Source: JAJFFW01 sp965263375 (lineage in GTDB: Bacteria > Pseudomonadota > Alphaproteobacteria > Caulobacterales > Parvularculaceae). Taken from it: a stretch of DNA of 64,000 bases. Of the stretch, positions 33,543 through 42,719 are shown in pieces; within the stretch, counting starts at the first letter, position 1, and every line of letters starts with the position of its first letter. The DNA is taken from positions 3,235,540-3,299,539 of the forward strand of contig OZ253669.1 in the NCBI GenBank assembly GCA_965263375.1. The letters run 5' to 3'. The position numbers and the translations under genes were made by a program. The notes beneath the pieces are model-generated. The model was not told where the DNA came from, searched no databases, and was given only the letters and a program-made list of their open reading frames with translations.

Positions 33543-33554
33543 TTTGATATCAAA
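33543..33554. repeat. 12-bp perfect palindrome between ftsX and the DUF218 gene
   Basis: TTTGATATCAAA is a perfect palindrome, with AAGT and ACTT (33539-33542 and 33556-33559) extending it imperfectly. It lies 22 bp after the ftsX stop codon. No T tract follows, so it is not a clear terminator; it could be an operator for the next gene or chance. Confidence 0.4.
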
Positions 33555-33651
33555 GACTTATGAACCTCTGGGTTGAATAGATTCAGTCTATTTGCACAGA
33601 AGTTGCTGGACCCAGCTTGGGGAAAACGGCTAAATTACCCACGAAGCAGAA

Positions 33652-34236
33652 TTGGGATTATCGCCCTTGCCGCGTTTATTAACTATTTTGGCCGCAATCG
33701 CCCTTGCGTGGTGCGGCGGATTTGCATGGTTTTTAAAGACCATCGCAACCGCTAAGCCTATGGGTGTGAAAAGCGATGCGATTGTAGTTTTAACCGGCGG
33801 CGGCGGCGACCGTATGCCCACTGGCATGCGCCTTATTAACGAAGGTTATGGCGCGCGGCTTTTAATTTCAGGCGTAAACCCTGAAGTCGCCCGTGAGGAT
33901 ATTAAAGCCCTTTGGGCGGGACATGCGGAACTGTTTGATTGTTGCGTTGATCTGGGCGCAAAAGCGCGCACGACTCGCGGCAACGCCATAGAAGCGCAAG
34001 AGTGGGCAACCGCTCATTCTTTTCAAAGTCTTGTACTTGTGACGTCAGATTACCATATGCCGCGGGCGATGCTTGAGCTTAAAGCCGCCTTACCGGATGT
34101 CGTCATCACGGCCCACCCGGTCGCCTCTGTTTATCTAAACGGGCGCGGCGCACCCAATTCGCTTAAGTCTTGGCGGCTTTTAAGCTTCGAATATTTGAAG
34201 TATACGGCCGTTCGGTTGAAAACGATTTTTGCTTAG
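33652..34236 (+). CDS. DUF218 / YdcF-ElyC family membrane-anchored protein
   Basis: The 194-residue protein has one N-terminal membrane anchor (LLTILAAIALAWCGGFAWFL) and a DUF218 domain: DAIVVLTGGGGDRMPTGMRL, ARLLISGVNPEV, TTRGNAIEAQEWA and LVTSDYHMPRAMLEL. ElyC and SanA of this family affect envelope integrity and polyprenyl-lipid handling; the exact reaction is unsettled. No ATG is available: TTG at 33652 or TTG at 33667 (with GGGA nine bases upstream) are the candidates. It lies just before plsC (9 bp), in a block of envelope genes. Confidence 0.85.
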   Translation: MGLSPLPRLLTILAAIALAWCGGFAWFLKTIATAKPMGVKSDAIVVLTGGGGDRMPTGMRLINEGYGARLLISGVNPEVAREDIKALWAGHAELFDCCVDLGAKARTTRGNAIEAQEWATAHSFQSLVLVTSDYHMPRAMLELKAALPDVVITAHPVASVYLNGRGAPNSLKSWRLLSFEYLKYTAVRLKTIFA

Positions 34237-34245
34237 GCGTGCGCC

Positions 34246-34989
34246 ATGCGTTGGATTGGCTCTTTTATTTTTCTTGTGTTCTTAATGGTGTTTACGCCAG
34301 CCTATGCGCTGTTCGCATCACCAGCCCTATTGTTGGGTGAACGGGTGGCGATTCGCGCCGTGAAACTGTGGGCCTATACCATTTTAGGCGCCCTTAAAGT
34401 GCTATGTGGCGTCTCACACCGGGTTGAAGGTATTGAAAACATCCCAAACGGCCCCACCATCCTGGCCAGCAATCATTTATCGATGTGGGAAACCATTGCG
34501 ATGATGACCTTTACACCGAAGCCATGCATGGCGTTTAAGCGCGAGTTTCAATACAACCCTGTCTATGGGGTTTGGGGGACACAAGTCGGCGTGCCAGTTG
34601 ACCGCGAGGGCGGACCCAAATCTTTGAAAGCCTTTGTTCGAGCCGCCCAGAAAAAGCTTGAGGCGGGCGCGCAATTTATCATCTTTCCAGAGGGTACCCG
34701 TGTTCCGCTTGGCGAGCGGCGAAAATTACACCCCGGCATCGCCGCAGTGTATAAAGTTTCCAACGTTCCATGCGTGCCTGTTGTGCATAATTCCGCCGAG
34801 TTTTGGCGTCATCCTGGGCCTTTAAAAATCCCAGGAGAAATTGTTATTAGATTCCTGCCGCCAATAGCCCCAGGCCTTCATCGCAAGCGTTTTATCGCAA
34901 AACTTGATGAGACATTGGCCACAGCACGCTCTGATTTATCTGCGAATGAAAATGCTGAGCCGCCACAAGCGGCGGCCGCAGGCGCATGA
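34246..34989 (+). CDS. plsC: 1-acyl-sn-glycerol-3-phosphate acyltransferase
   Basis: The 247-residue protein has the acyltransferase motifs in order: SNHLSMWET (a variant of NHxxxxD, with Glu as the acid), PVDREGG near 120, FPEGTRVPLGE near 147 and CVPVVHNSAEFW. An N-terminal hydrophobic segment anchors it to the inner membrane. It acylates lysophosphatidate to phosphatidate in phospholipid synthesis. Its TGA overlaps the ATG of the next gene by four bases (ATGA), indicating translational coupling. Confidence 0.92.
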   Translation: MRWIGSFIFLVFLMVFTPAYALFASPALLLGERVAIRAVKLWAYTILGALKVLCGVSHRVEGIENIPNGPTILASNHLSMWETIAMMTFTPKPCMAFKREFQYNPVYGVWGTQVGVPVDREGGPKSLKAFVRAAQKKLEAGAQFIIFPEGTRVPLGERRKLHPGIAAVYKVSNVPCVPVVHNSAEFWRHPGPLKIPGEIVIRFLPPIAPGLHRKRFIAKLDETLATARSDLSANENAEPPQAAAAGA

Positions 34990-36023
34990 AAACACAAGAC
35001 GCACCTCAAACGTCCCCCCGCAACAAAGGGCGGTCCCGCCATATGAGCGTTATTATTATATTCCTTATCGGGATCGCCATTTCCCATACAGTCTTTTGGT
35101 TGGTCGGCGCCCAGAAGGTGCGCGAAAGCGTTCTTGCATGGATTGCCGAACAACAAGCCGCTGGGCTTATCGCCGAACATGATACGGTAAAGGTCAAAGG
35201 CTACCCCCTTGCTTGGCGCATGGAGTTAAGCGCGGTTACTTTGGGCCAGAATGCGCCGGACAACCCTTCAACATCATTGTGGCGTTGGCGCACAAACAAG
35301 CTTCAGGTCATTGTTGCGCCTTATCGCCCAACGTCTTTGGTTCTTGTTCCAATTGGTGAGCAAAATTTTGAAGGCGAAGGGTTTGGCGCGTGGCGCGCTG
35401 AGTGGCGGGAAATTAAAGTTCACCTCGCCAGCGATCGTGAAATTGGGTGGCGCGCCTCCCTAGAAGGTCAAAACGCTCAAATTACAGACCTTGCAAACGG
35501 CCAGAGTGTAACGATTAACGCAGCCGCGCTTTCCGTAAAGCCCCAAAACGAAGCCCCTGACACAATCACGGCCGCAATCAACCTTGATGAGGCCGCACTG
35601 TTCAAGGACGATAAAGAAAAGATCCGTGCAAAAATCTTAAAGGCTGCTCTGACCCTCACACAAACGCCGGCCCTGTTAACCGGCGCCCCCTCAGTCTGGC
35701 GCGCGGCGGAGGGCAAATTGCTGCTGGATCATATGATCATTGATGCTGAAGGCGCATACGGACAATTTGACGGCGCGCTAGCCTTAGATGAAGCTGGTTA
35801 CCCGACGGGTCAGGTGAATGCAGCATTACAAAACCCCGGAAATTTCGCCCGCGCCCTCGGCGCCCTTGGCGTCATAACACCAGAGACAGCGAAAACCGCC
35901 GAAGCCGGGCTTTCACTGGCCGCCATTACACAGGGCGGCAAGATCGCTGCGCCAATTGTTATGAAAAACGGCGCAGCAAGCATACTTGGCGTCAAGCTTT
36001 CGAAACTGCCGCAAGTTAACTAA
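34986..36023 (+). CDS. DUF2125 domain-containing exported protein
   Basis: The 345-residue product has an N-terminal signal anchor (SVIIIFLIGIAISHTVFWLV) and then a beta-rich domain. VKGYPLAWRMELSAVTLG near residue 65, together with WRWRTNKLQVIVAPYRPTSL, is typical of DUF2125, an alphaproteobacterial family of unknown function resembling AsmA-like lipid-binding repeats. The four-base ATGA overlap with plsC suggests a lipid- or envelope-linked role. It is convergent with lysS, 2 bp apart. Confidence 0.85.
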   Translation: MKTQDAPQTSPRNKGRSRHMSVIIIFLIGIAISHTVFWLVGAQKVRESVLAWIAEQQAAGLIAEHDTVKVKGYPLAWRMELSAVTLGQNAPDNPSTSLWRWRTNKLQVIVAPYRPTSLVLVPIGEQNFEGEGFGAWRAEWREIKVHLASDREIGWRASLEGQNAQITDLANGQSVTINAAALSVKPQNEAPDTITAAINLDEAALFKDDKEKIRAKILKAALTLTQTPALLTGAPSVWRAAEGKLLLDHMIIDAEGAYGQFDGALALDEAGYPTGQVNAALQNPGNFARALGALGVITPETAKTAEAGLSLAAITQGGKIAAPIVMKNGAASILGVKLSKLPQVN

Positions 36024-36025
36024 CC

Positions 36026-37621
36026 CTATCGCGCCAGCGCCGCATCAATCATATCCGCCGTCGCAATGGCGCCATAGATCTTTACAAACGGTCCCATACG
36101 CGGGCCTTCGCTCTGTCCAAAGACGACTTCATAAAGTCCTTTGAACCATTCGCGAATATTTTCATAATTTTGGGCCTTGCCAGCGTCGAAAACAGCGGTT
36201 TGATAGGCGTCTTCATCCGCCGCGTCTCCAAGCGCGCGTAATGCGTCAGAGAGCATTTTAAGGGCCGCCTGCTCAGCTTCACTTGGCGGACGGAATTGTT
36301 TTTTTGGCTTGATGAAATCATCAAAATATCGCCCTGCAAAACGGATCAATTCATCTGCCGCCGCGATCTCTTCCTCACTGGCGTTTGGGCGATATTTGCG
36401 AATAAAACCTTCCAATACCGCAGGGTCAGCATCACCCGCGGCGCTGACAAGATTTAAAAGCAGCGCGAAAGAAACTGGCGGCACCGCGCTAGGCGGCACA
36501 CCGTTATGGACGTGCCAAGCCGGATTATCAAGAGCCTTGGCGCCTTCTTGATCTTTGTACTTACCAATATGCGTCCAATATTCATCCACTGCTTTGGGGA
36601 TCACATCGAAATAAAGCTTTTTAGCTTTCTTTGGCGCTTGAAACACATAGAGCGCCAGACTTTCGGGCGCCGCATAAGTCAACCACTCGTCAATGGAAAT
36701 ACCGTTGCCTTTGGATTTAGAAATCTTCTTTCCTTCCTCATCCAAAAACAATTGATAGTTAAAACCAGAAGGCGGCGTGCCGCCAAGCGCCTTTACAATC
36801 CGCGAAGAGAGCTTGACGGACTCTGTTAAATCTTCACCCGCCATTTCATAATCAACGCCAAGAGCATACCAACGCCCTGCCCAGTCCGCTTTCCATTGCA
36901 GCTTCACCGCCCCGCCGGTGACGGGGGTTTTTACTTTCTCGCCATTTTCATCTTCAAAAACGACCGTGCCTTCTTTCGCATCCCGCTCAAGCATCGGCAC
37001 ATATAAGACCCGTCCTGTCGTAGGCGAGATGGGCAAGAACGGCGAATAGGTCTGACGACGCTCCTCCCCAATCGTGGGCAGGATTACGTTCATCACATCG
37101 TCATAAACTTCCAGCATTCGAAGCAACATCGCGTCGAAACACCCAGCTTCATATTCCGCGGTCGCCGATTTAAACTCGTATTCGAAACCAAAACGATCAA
37201 GAAAAGACCGAAGTCTTGCGTTGTTGTTATGGGCGAAACTTTCATGCTCCCCGAAAGGGTCTGGAACACGCGTCAGCGGCATCTGCAAATGCTTTTCAAG
37301 GAGCTCTTGGTTCGGCACATTGCCAGGAACTTTGCGCAACCCGTCCATGTCATCAGAAAAACAGATCAAACGCGTCGCGCGGCCCGTTAAGATCTCAAAA
37401 GCCTTACGCACCATACTCGTACGCGCGACCTCTTGAAAGGTGCCGATATGCGGCAGGCCAGAAGGGCCATACCCCGTTTCAAATAAAATGGGCCGTGTTC
37501 CATCATCAAGCCCCGCCTTGCCCATCTGGTCTAGGCGTTTTATCAGCGCACGCGCCTCTTGAAACGGCCAAGCTTTGGCGTCAGCGATATCTTCGGGCGT
37601 AAATACGCGGGGGCCAGTCAT
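36026..37621 (-). CDS. lysS: class I lysyl-tRNA synthetase
   Basis: The 531-residue enzyme is of class I, not the usual bacterial class II: GYGPSGLPHIGTFQE carries the HIGH-type motif (near residue 50) and KKISKSKGNGIS the KMSKS motif (near 300). The class I form occurs in archaea and in most alphaproteobacteria. It charges tRNA-Lys. The ATG at 37621 gives the usual start MTGPRVFTPEDIADAKAWPF. It is divergent from the TerB-like gene with a 231-bp gap holding a hairpin. Confidence 0.95.
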   Translation of the reverse strand: MTGPRVFTPEDIADAKAWPFQEARALIKRLDQMGKAGLDDGTRPILFETGYGPSGLPHIGTFQEVARTSMVRKAFEILTGRATRLICFSDDMDGLRKVPGNVPNQELLEKHLQMPLTRVPDPFGEHESFAHNNNARLRSFLDRFGFEYEFKSATAEYEAGCFDAMLLRMLEVYDDVMNVILPTIGEERRQTYSPFLPISPTTGRVLYVPMLERDAKEGTVVFEDENGEKVKTPVTGGAVKLQWKADWAGRWYALGVDYEMAGEDLTESVKLSSRIVKALGGTPPSGFNYQLFLDEEGKKISKSKGNGISIDEWLTYAAPESLALYVFQAPKKAKKLYFDVIPKAVDEYWTHIGKYKDQEGAKALDNPAWHVHNGVPPSAVPPVSFALLLNLVSAAGDADPAVLEGFIRKYRPNASEEEIAAADELIRFAGRYFDDFIKPKKQFRPPSEAEQAALKMLSDALRALGDAADEDAYQTAVFDAGKAQNYENIREWFKGLYEVVFGQSEGPRMGPFVKIYGAIATADMIDAALAR

Positions 37622-37701
37622 AGCGATAGCTTTCTTCTAATGCTCGATGAACAGGGTAAAGAAATGAGGGTTTACGCCCCCTTATAAGGCAGGGTCAATG
37701 G

Positions 37702-37732
37702 CTGGGGCTTATCACTGGTGCACTAAGCCCAG
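37702..37732. promoter_or_regulatory. hairpin between lysS and the TerB-like gene
   Basis: CTGGGGCTTA (37702-37711) pairs with TAAGCCCAG (37724-37732) in a nine-base stem with one bulged G; the loop itself contains CACTGGTG, which can fold further. It lies between two divergent genes, 81 bp before the lysS start and 121 bp before the TerB-like start. No T tract follows on either strand. It may be a leader structure or operator; the function is unknown. Confidence 0.35.
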
Positions 37733-37852
37733 TTATATAGGAACGATAAGTCGCTTTTATAAGATTGGACGCCGCGAAAGGTTACGGCTAGCTTGGCGAT
37801 AAGGCGTGGTAAATGCGCCTTCTATTATTAATAGCCCTCGTTGGAGACCCCC

Positions 37853-38287
37853 ATGGCCGTAGGCGTAGCGCAGCTAACCCCGCAAGAAGCGATTATCTAT
37901 TTGATGGTGATGACATCTGCCTCTGATGGGCGCATAGCCGAAGTGGAATTACGCACAATTGGCCGCGTCGTTCGGTCTTTCCCGCTTTTTTCCATCGCCG
38001 ATGAAGAAACATTGGTGGAAACAGCTGAAGATTGCGGGGAGCTTATGGCCTCTGAAGACGGTCTTCACAAAGTTTTAGAAGCCGCGAAAGCCGCCCTTCC
38101 CGCCCATTTGGCAGAAACGGCGTATGCAGCGGTTGTCGATGTCGTCACAGCAGATGAAAGCCTAGAGCCAGCTGAAATTCGTGTGCTTGAACTCGTGCGA
38201 GAGCACCTTTCTGTGCCTGATGACGGGGCGGCGGCGATTGAACACGCAGCGCGTGCGCGTCATATGACACTGGATGGTGTAAACTAG
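37853..38287 (+). CDS. TerB-like tellurite-resistance-family protein
   Basis: The 144-residue, all-helical protein has the two TerB-type acidic motifs, TSASDGRIAEVELRTIGRVV near residue 20 and DVVTADESLEPAEIRVLELV near 103, each able to bind a metal ion. TerB-like domains occur in stress and membrane-associated complexes; this single-domain type is widespread in alphaproteobacteria with unknown role. GGAG lies six bases before the ATG at 37853; a TTG four codons upstream is not needed. No other ter genes are nearby. Confidence 0.82.
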   Translation: MAVGVAQLTPQEAIIYLMVMTSASDGRIAEVELRTIGRVVRSFPLFSIADEETLVETAEDCGELMASEDGLHKVLEAAKAALPAHLAETAYAAVVDVVTADESLEPAEIRVLELVREHLSVPDDGAAAIEHAARARHMTLDGVN

Positions 38288-38340
38288 CTGATCGCGATCC
38301 CAATTTCCAAGCTCGCAATTCGAAGCTGCAATTTTAACAG

Positions 38341-38958
38341 CTACATTTTCGCTGCAAGACTTGCATTTTCTTGGATCGTCGCCCAATCGCCAGCGGCGAT
38401 CATTTTTTTATTGGCGATCCAGGAACCACCAACGCAAGCGACATTTGAGAGCGCAAGATATTCCGGCGCTTTTTCAGCCGTGATGGAGCCCGTGGGACAA
38501 AACACAATATTCGGCAAAGGCCCCGCTAGCGACTTAAGGTAAGCAACACCGCCGGAAGGTTCAGCCGGGAAAAATTTCAGCGCTGAAAAACCAGCCTCTG
38601 CCGCCGTCATCGCCTCGCTAACGGTGACAACACCAGGCAAGGTGGGCGCACCCAAATCTGCTAACGCTCCCAATAAAGATGGTGTAACACCTGGGGTAAC
38701 AAGAAATTCCGCCCCCGCATCTAAGGACCTTTTTGCATCATCGGGGGTTAATACCGTCCCCATACCGACCGCTAAGCCGGGTACGGCGCGCTTCATTGCA
38801 ACCATTGCGTCAATCGCACACTCTGTACGCAAAGTAAGTTCAGCAACGCCAAGACCGCCGGCGGCAAGCGCCTCAGCAAGCGGCGCCGCATCTTCAACAC
38901 TGGCGACCTCAAGCACAGGCATGACGGTGGCCCGATCAAGAATATTTTGAAGGGTCAT
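38341..38958 (-). CDS. eda: KDPG aldolase (2-dehydro-3-deoxyphosphogluconate aldolase)
   Basis: The 205-residue enzyme has MPVLEVASVEDA at the start, VAELTLRTECAIDAM with the catalytic Glu, VGMGTVLTPDDA, EFLVTPGVTPSLL, and ALKFFPAEPSGG with the Schiff-base lysine. It splits KDPG into pyruvate and glyceraldehyde 3-phosphate, the last step of the Entner-Doudoroff route. It follows edd on the same strand with a 129-bp gap that I see no gene in; AGGAG lies 12 bases before the ATG. Usual length. Confidence 0.95.
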   Translation of the reverse strand: MTLQNILDRATVMPVLEVASVEDAAPLAEALAAGGLGVAELTLRTECAIDAMVAMKRAVPGLAVGMGTVLTPDDAKRSLDAGAEFLVTPGVTPSLLGALADLGAPTLPGVVTVSEAMTAAEAGFSALKFFPAEPSGGVAYLKSLAGPLPNIVFCPTGSITAEKAPEYLALSNVACVGGSWIANKKMIAAGDWATIQENASLAAKM

Positions 38959-39087
38959 TTAGTTCTATAGCTCCTATGGCTGAACAGACTGTCAAAGCAG
39001 TTCCATACGTAGCTTGTATCTTTCGCAGGGAAATGCGTGTAACTAAAAATTAAAGCCATGCGGCGCCTCTCATTGGAGTGCTTTGCA

Positions 39088-40932
39088 TCAGATCAAACGC
39101 TCTTTTAAATCGAACGCCATTGCGCCCTCTTCAGCACTTGAGACCAAGCCGCGCATACCAGCAAATAATTCACGGCCCATACTCCAATGATCGTCATTAT
39201 CGGCGCCTTTTATGGGTGCTAGGGGCGTGCGCGCCTCAAATTCTGTCGCATCAACATCAACGCTTAAGGCGCCAGCGACAGCGTCAAGGGTAACAATATC
39301 CCCATCCCGGACTTTCGCGATCGGCCCGCCATCAAGCGCTTCTGGCGATAGATGAATAGCGGAAGGGGCTTTTCCGCTCGCCCCAGACATACGTCCATCC
39401 GTCACCAAAGCGACCTTAAATCCTCGGTCCTGCAGAACCGCAAGCGGGGTCGTTAATTTATGAAGTTCTGGCATGCCATTCGCTTTGGGCCCTTGGAAGG
39501 GAATAACCGCAATAAAGTCTCTTTCTAACTCGCCAGCTTTAAACCGGGCTATCAAATCAAGCTGGTCTTTAAAAACGATCGCAGGCGCGGAGACTTTTTG
39601 TTGCTCCGGTTTTAACGCTGAAGCTTTAATGACTGCGCGACCAATATTGCCTTTTAGAACTTGTAGGCCGCCAGTTGGCGCCGCTGGTTCTTTAACGCTG
39701 CGAAGAACTTTTGGGTCACCTGATTTTTCTGGTGCAGCCCGCCAAGCCAATGCGCCACTGTCAAGCCATGGCTCCTCAGCATAGGCGCCAAGCCCCTCGC
39801 CCATGACGGTTTTTACGTCGCTATGCACAAGGCCAGCTTCCATCAGCTCACGAATTACAAATCCAATACCGCCAGCAGCGTGGAAATGGTTCACATCGGC
39901 AACGCCATTAGGATAGATACGGCATAATAGCGGCGTAACAGCAGAAAGGTCGGAAAAATCATCCCAATTAATATCAACACCAACCGCACGCGCCATGGCG
40001 ACCAGATGGATCGTGTGGTTTGTCGATCCGCCAGTCGCATGCAGGCCAACAATAGCGTTCACGATCGCACGCTCATCAATTATTTCGTAGAAAGGAATAT
40101 ACTCATCCCCAAGGTCAGTGATTAGTGCGGCCCGGCGGGCGGTTTCATCCACCATCGCCGCGCGCAATGGCGTTCCTGGGTTCACAAAAGCCGAACCAGG
40201 AAGATGAAGCCCCATAATCTCCATCATCATCTGGTTGGTATTGGCGGTTCCGTAAAAAGTACAGGTGCCTGGAGAATGATAGCTTGCATTTTCCGCCGCG
40301 AGCAGCTCCTCGCGCCCAATTTCTCCCGCAGCAAAGCGTTGACGTACCGCGGCCTTTTCATCATTAGGTAATCCAGACATCATAGGGCCAGCTGGCAAAA
40401 AGATAGTCGGCAAATGCCCAAAACGCGCCGCCCCAATAAAAAGACCGGGTACGATCTTATCACACACACCTAGCATGATCGCCGCATCAAATACATTATG
40501 CGATAGTGATACCGCTGTCGCCATCGCAATCACATCACGTGAAAACAGGGACAAGTCCATACCGGCCTCCCCTTGGGTCACGCCGTCACACATTGCAGGA
40601 ACACCGCCCGCGATTTGCGCCGTTGCGCCCATATCTTTGAGCGCTGCTTTGATTGCATCTGGATAGAGGCCAAGCGGCTGGTGCGCGGAAAGCATATCAT
40701 TATAAGCCGTAACAAGGCCGATATTTGCTCCCGCGCCCTTCGCTAATTGCTTCTTGTCATCAGCCGGCGCTGCGGCGGCGGCATGCGCAAGGTTACCGCA
40801 AGCAAGATGCGCACGGTGTGGGCCTTGCGCGCGCGCCGCACGCATTTGCGCAAGGTAAGCCGAACGTGTCTTTTCACTACGTTCTCTAATGCGCTGTGTC
40901 ACCTTATCTAGGACGGTATGTAATTGGGTCAT
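39088..40932 (-). CDS. edd: 6-phosphogluconate dehydratase
   Basis: The 614-residue IlvD/Edd enzyme has the iron-sulfur cysteines in MCDGVTQGEAGMDLSL, MLGVCDKIVPG and GTCTFYGTANTNQMMME, and the C-terminal VTDGRMSGASGKAPSA. It converts 6-phosphogluconate to KDPG. The start at 40932 (MTQLHTVLDKVTQRI) matches the family; the frame is open into the end of zwf. It begins 35 bp after the zwf stop, so zwf-edd-eda look like one operon. The gene for 6-phosphogluconolactonase (pgl), commonly between zwf and edd, is absent. Confidence 0.96.
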   Translation of the reverse strand: MTQLHTVLDKVTQRIRERSEKTRSAYLAQMRAARAQGPHRAHLACGNLAHAAAAAPADDKKQLAKGAGANIGLVTAYNDMLSAHQPLGLYPDAIKAALKDMGATAQIAGGVPAMCDGVTQGEAGMDLSLFSRDVIAMATAVSLSHNVFDAAIMLGVCDKIVPGLFIGAARFGHLPTIFLPAGPMMSGLPNDEKAAVRQRFAAGEIGREELLAAENASYHSPGTCTFYGTANTNQMMMEIMGLHLPGSAFVNPGTPLRAAMVDETARRAALITDLGDEYIPFYEIIDERAIVNAIVGLHATGGSTNHTIHLVAMARAVGVDINWDDFSDLSAVTPLLCRIYPNGVADVNHFHAAGGIGFVIRELMEAGLVHSDVKTVMGEGLGAYAEEPWLDSGALAWRAAPEKSGDPKVLRSVKEPAAPTGGLQVLKGNIGRAVIKASALKPEQQKVSAPAIVFKDQLDLIARFKAGELERDFIAVIPFQGPKANGMPELHKLTTPLAVLQDRGFKVALVTDGRMSGASGKAPSAIHLSPEALDGGPIAKVRDGDIVTLDAVAGALSVDVDATEFEARTPLAPIKGADNDDHWSMGRELFAGMRGLVSSAEEGAMAFDLKERLI

Positions 40933-40967
40933 AAATTTTACCTTAAGGTCGCAATCACTATCAGCCT

Positions 40968-42470
40968 TTATAGGCCATCGAACCATTCGCGATTATCGCG
41001 GTCAAGCATCATCGCAGAATGTGCGGGACCATCTGTGCCCGCCGCATATATATGCGTAGGCGTATTATCAGCTTGCCAAGCCGCTAAAATACTATCAACC
41101 CAACGCCAGGCTTGTTCAACTTCATCGCGCCGCATAAATAGCGCCAGATCACCGCGCACCACAGCCATAAGCAAGCGCTCATAAGCATCGGGGTATCGCG
41201 CCTCAAAAGCATCCGCATAGCTCAAATTAAGCGGCACATAACGCAATCGCATACCGCCGGGCCCGGGGTCTTTTGTCATTAACAACAGCTTGACCCCTTC
41301 ATCAGGCTGCAAACGGATTACCAGCCTTGTTGGTTCCGATTTTAAGGCTGGGTCATTTATGATTGCATGGGCGACATCTTTAAACTGGATAACAATTTCA
41401 GAACGACGCGAGGTCATACGTTTGCCGGTACGCAGATAAATTGGCGCTCCCTTCCACCGCCAATTGTCGATCGACGCCTTTATGGCGACAAACGTCTCCG
41501 TCGTACTTTCGCCGCCCAATTCATCGACGTAACTTGCAGCAACTTCACCATCAACAGCGCCGGCGCCATATTGCCCGCGAATTGTGCGCTCGCGTATTGT
41601 TTCGACTGTGATGGGACGTAGCGCGCGCAAAACCTTGATCTTCTCATCACGCACAATATCAGGTTGCAGATCATGTGGCGGCTCCATCCCCACAAGACAA
41701 AGCAATTGCAATAAGTGGTTCTGCACCATATCGCGCAAAGCGCCAGCGCCATCATAATAACTCGCCCGGCCGCCAGCGCCGATCGCCTCTGCAACAGTGA
41801 TCTGAATATGGTCAATCGCGTTTGCATTCCAAACAGGCTCAAAAAGAGAGTTCATAAAACGCAAAACAATCAGATTTTGAACGGTCTCTTTTCCCAGATA
41901 GTGGTCAATACGAAAGATCGCATCTTCGTCAAAAACTGCGCCAACAGCTTCATTTATGTCGCGCGCTGTCTCCAAATCATGGCCGATAGGCTTTTCCAAA
42001 ACAATGCGGGCGCCGGACGTGTTCAAACCAGCGGCATCAAGATTTCGGCAAACATCACCGTATATGCTTGGCGGCAAGGCTAGATAAAAGATGCGCTGCT
42101 TATCTTGATCATTGTCGACATGGGCCCGCAGAGCAGCCCAATCGGCGTTGGGATCAAGCCCATCAAGTCCGACATAATATATATGCGCCGCAAAGGACTG
42201 CCACTCTTTATCGTCAACAACTTCATTTGGATAAAACTTGCGATAGTGGGAAAGCGCTTCGGCGCGATAAGTTTCACTTTCCATTTCCCCACGGGAAACG
42301 CCAATGATTTTAGATTCTTTTGGAATTTGCCCATCTCGCCAGCGGTGAAAAAGAGCCGGTATTAATTTGCGCAATGCCAAATCACCAGCTGCGCCAAAAA
42401 CAACAATGTCAAAGGCCCCAACGGGCAACAGCTGAGGCGTGGATCTGTTTTGCTCTTTTGTCATAGACAT
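40968..42470 (-). CDS. zwf: glucose-6-phosphate 1-dehydrogenase
   Basis: The 500-residue enzyme shows the nucleotide motif FGAAGDLALRKLIPAL (the family's GASGDL with Ala), VLEKPIGHDLE near 145 and the active-site RIDHYLGKETVQN near 180. It oxidises glucose 6-phosphate to 6-phosphogluconolactone with NAD(P)+ and feeds the Entner-Doudoroff route. The ATG at 42470 has GGA seven bases upstream; a second ATG two codons later is equally possible. It leads the zwf-edd-eda unit and is divergent from an alpha-glucosidase gene. Confidence 0.96.
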   Translation of the reverse strand: MSMTKEQNRSTPQLLPVGAFDIVVFGAAGDLALRKLIPALFHRWRDGQIPKESKIIGVSRGEMESETYRAEALSHYRKFYPNEVVDDKEWQSFAAHIYYVGLDGLDPNADWAALRAHVDNDQDKQRIFYLALPPSIYGDVCRNLDAAGLNTSGARIVLEKPIGHDLETARDINEAVGAVFDEDAIFRIDHYLGKETVQNLIVLRFMNSLFEPVWNANAIDHIQITVAEAIGAGGRASYYDGAGALRDMVQNHLLQLLCLVGMEPPHDLQPDIVRDEKIKVLRALRPITVETIRERTIRGQYGAGAVDGEVAASYVDELGGESTTETFVAIKASIDNWRWKGAPIYLRTGKRMTSRRSEIVIQFKDVAHAIINDPALKSEPTRLVIRLQPDEGVKLLLMTKDPGPGGMRLRYVPLNLSYADAFEARYPDAYERLLMAVVRGDLALFMRRDEVEQAWRWVDSILAAWQADNTPTHIYAAGTDGPAHSAMMLDRDNREWFDGL

Positions 42471-42589
42471 ATTCTAGTCCCAATGGTTGGGGAAAGGCCA
42501 CATAATGATCTGAAAAGGACTGGCACAATTATACATTACGCAAAGGGGTTAAAGGCTGACGCCCCCACACTTGTTTGTTCTGCGTTGCT

Positions 42590-42622
42590 ATATACACATA
42601 GAATTACGTTGTATGTAGATAT
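42590..42622. promoter_or_regulatory. inverted repeat between zwf and the alpha-glucosidase gene
   Basis: ATATACACATA (42590-42600) and TATGTAGATAT (42612-42622) are inverted copies matching at nine of eleven positions around an 11-bp spacer. The site lies in the 249-bp divergent region, 120 bp from the zwf start and 98 bp from the alpha-glucosidase start. It could bind a regulator that coordinates both units. The region is AT-rich, so a chance repeat is possible. Confidence 0.35.
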
Positions 42623-42719
42623 CTTTATCGCATTGCGACAAAAGGTAAGCCTGGCTTCATAATTATGCGAATATTATCGACTATATTTGCTTCCTACATC
42701 TGACTAAGGACAAGGCGCC

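Noticed and set aside
33576..33592. AATAGA/TCTATT hairpin after ftsX as a terminator
   Set aside because: The stem is only six AT-rich pairs followed by three T residues, too weak to call.
37702..37732. Hairpin upstream of lysS as a T-box riboswitch
   Set aside because: T-boxes belong mainly to Firmicutes and relatives, and no T-box consensus or specifier loop is present. Kept only as a hairpin.
37853..38287. TerB-like protein as evidence of a tellurite-resistance or phage-defence ter cluster
   Set aside because: It is a single-domain TerB-like protein with no terC, terD or terE neighbours; such singletons are common in alphaproteobacteria.
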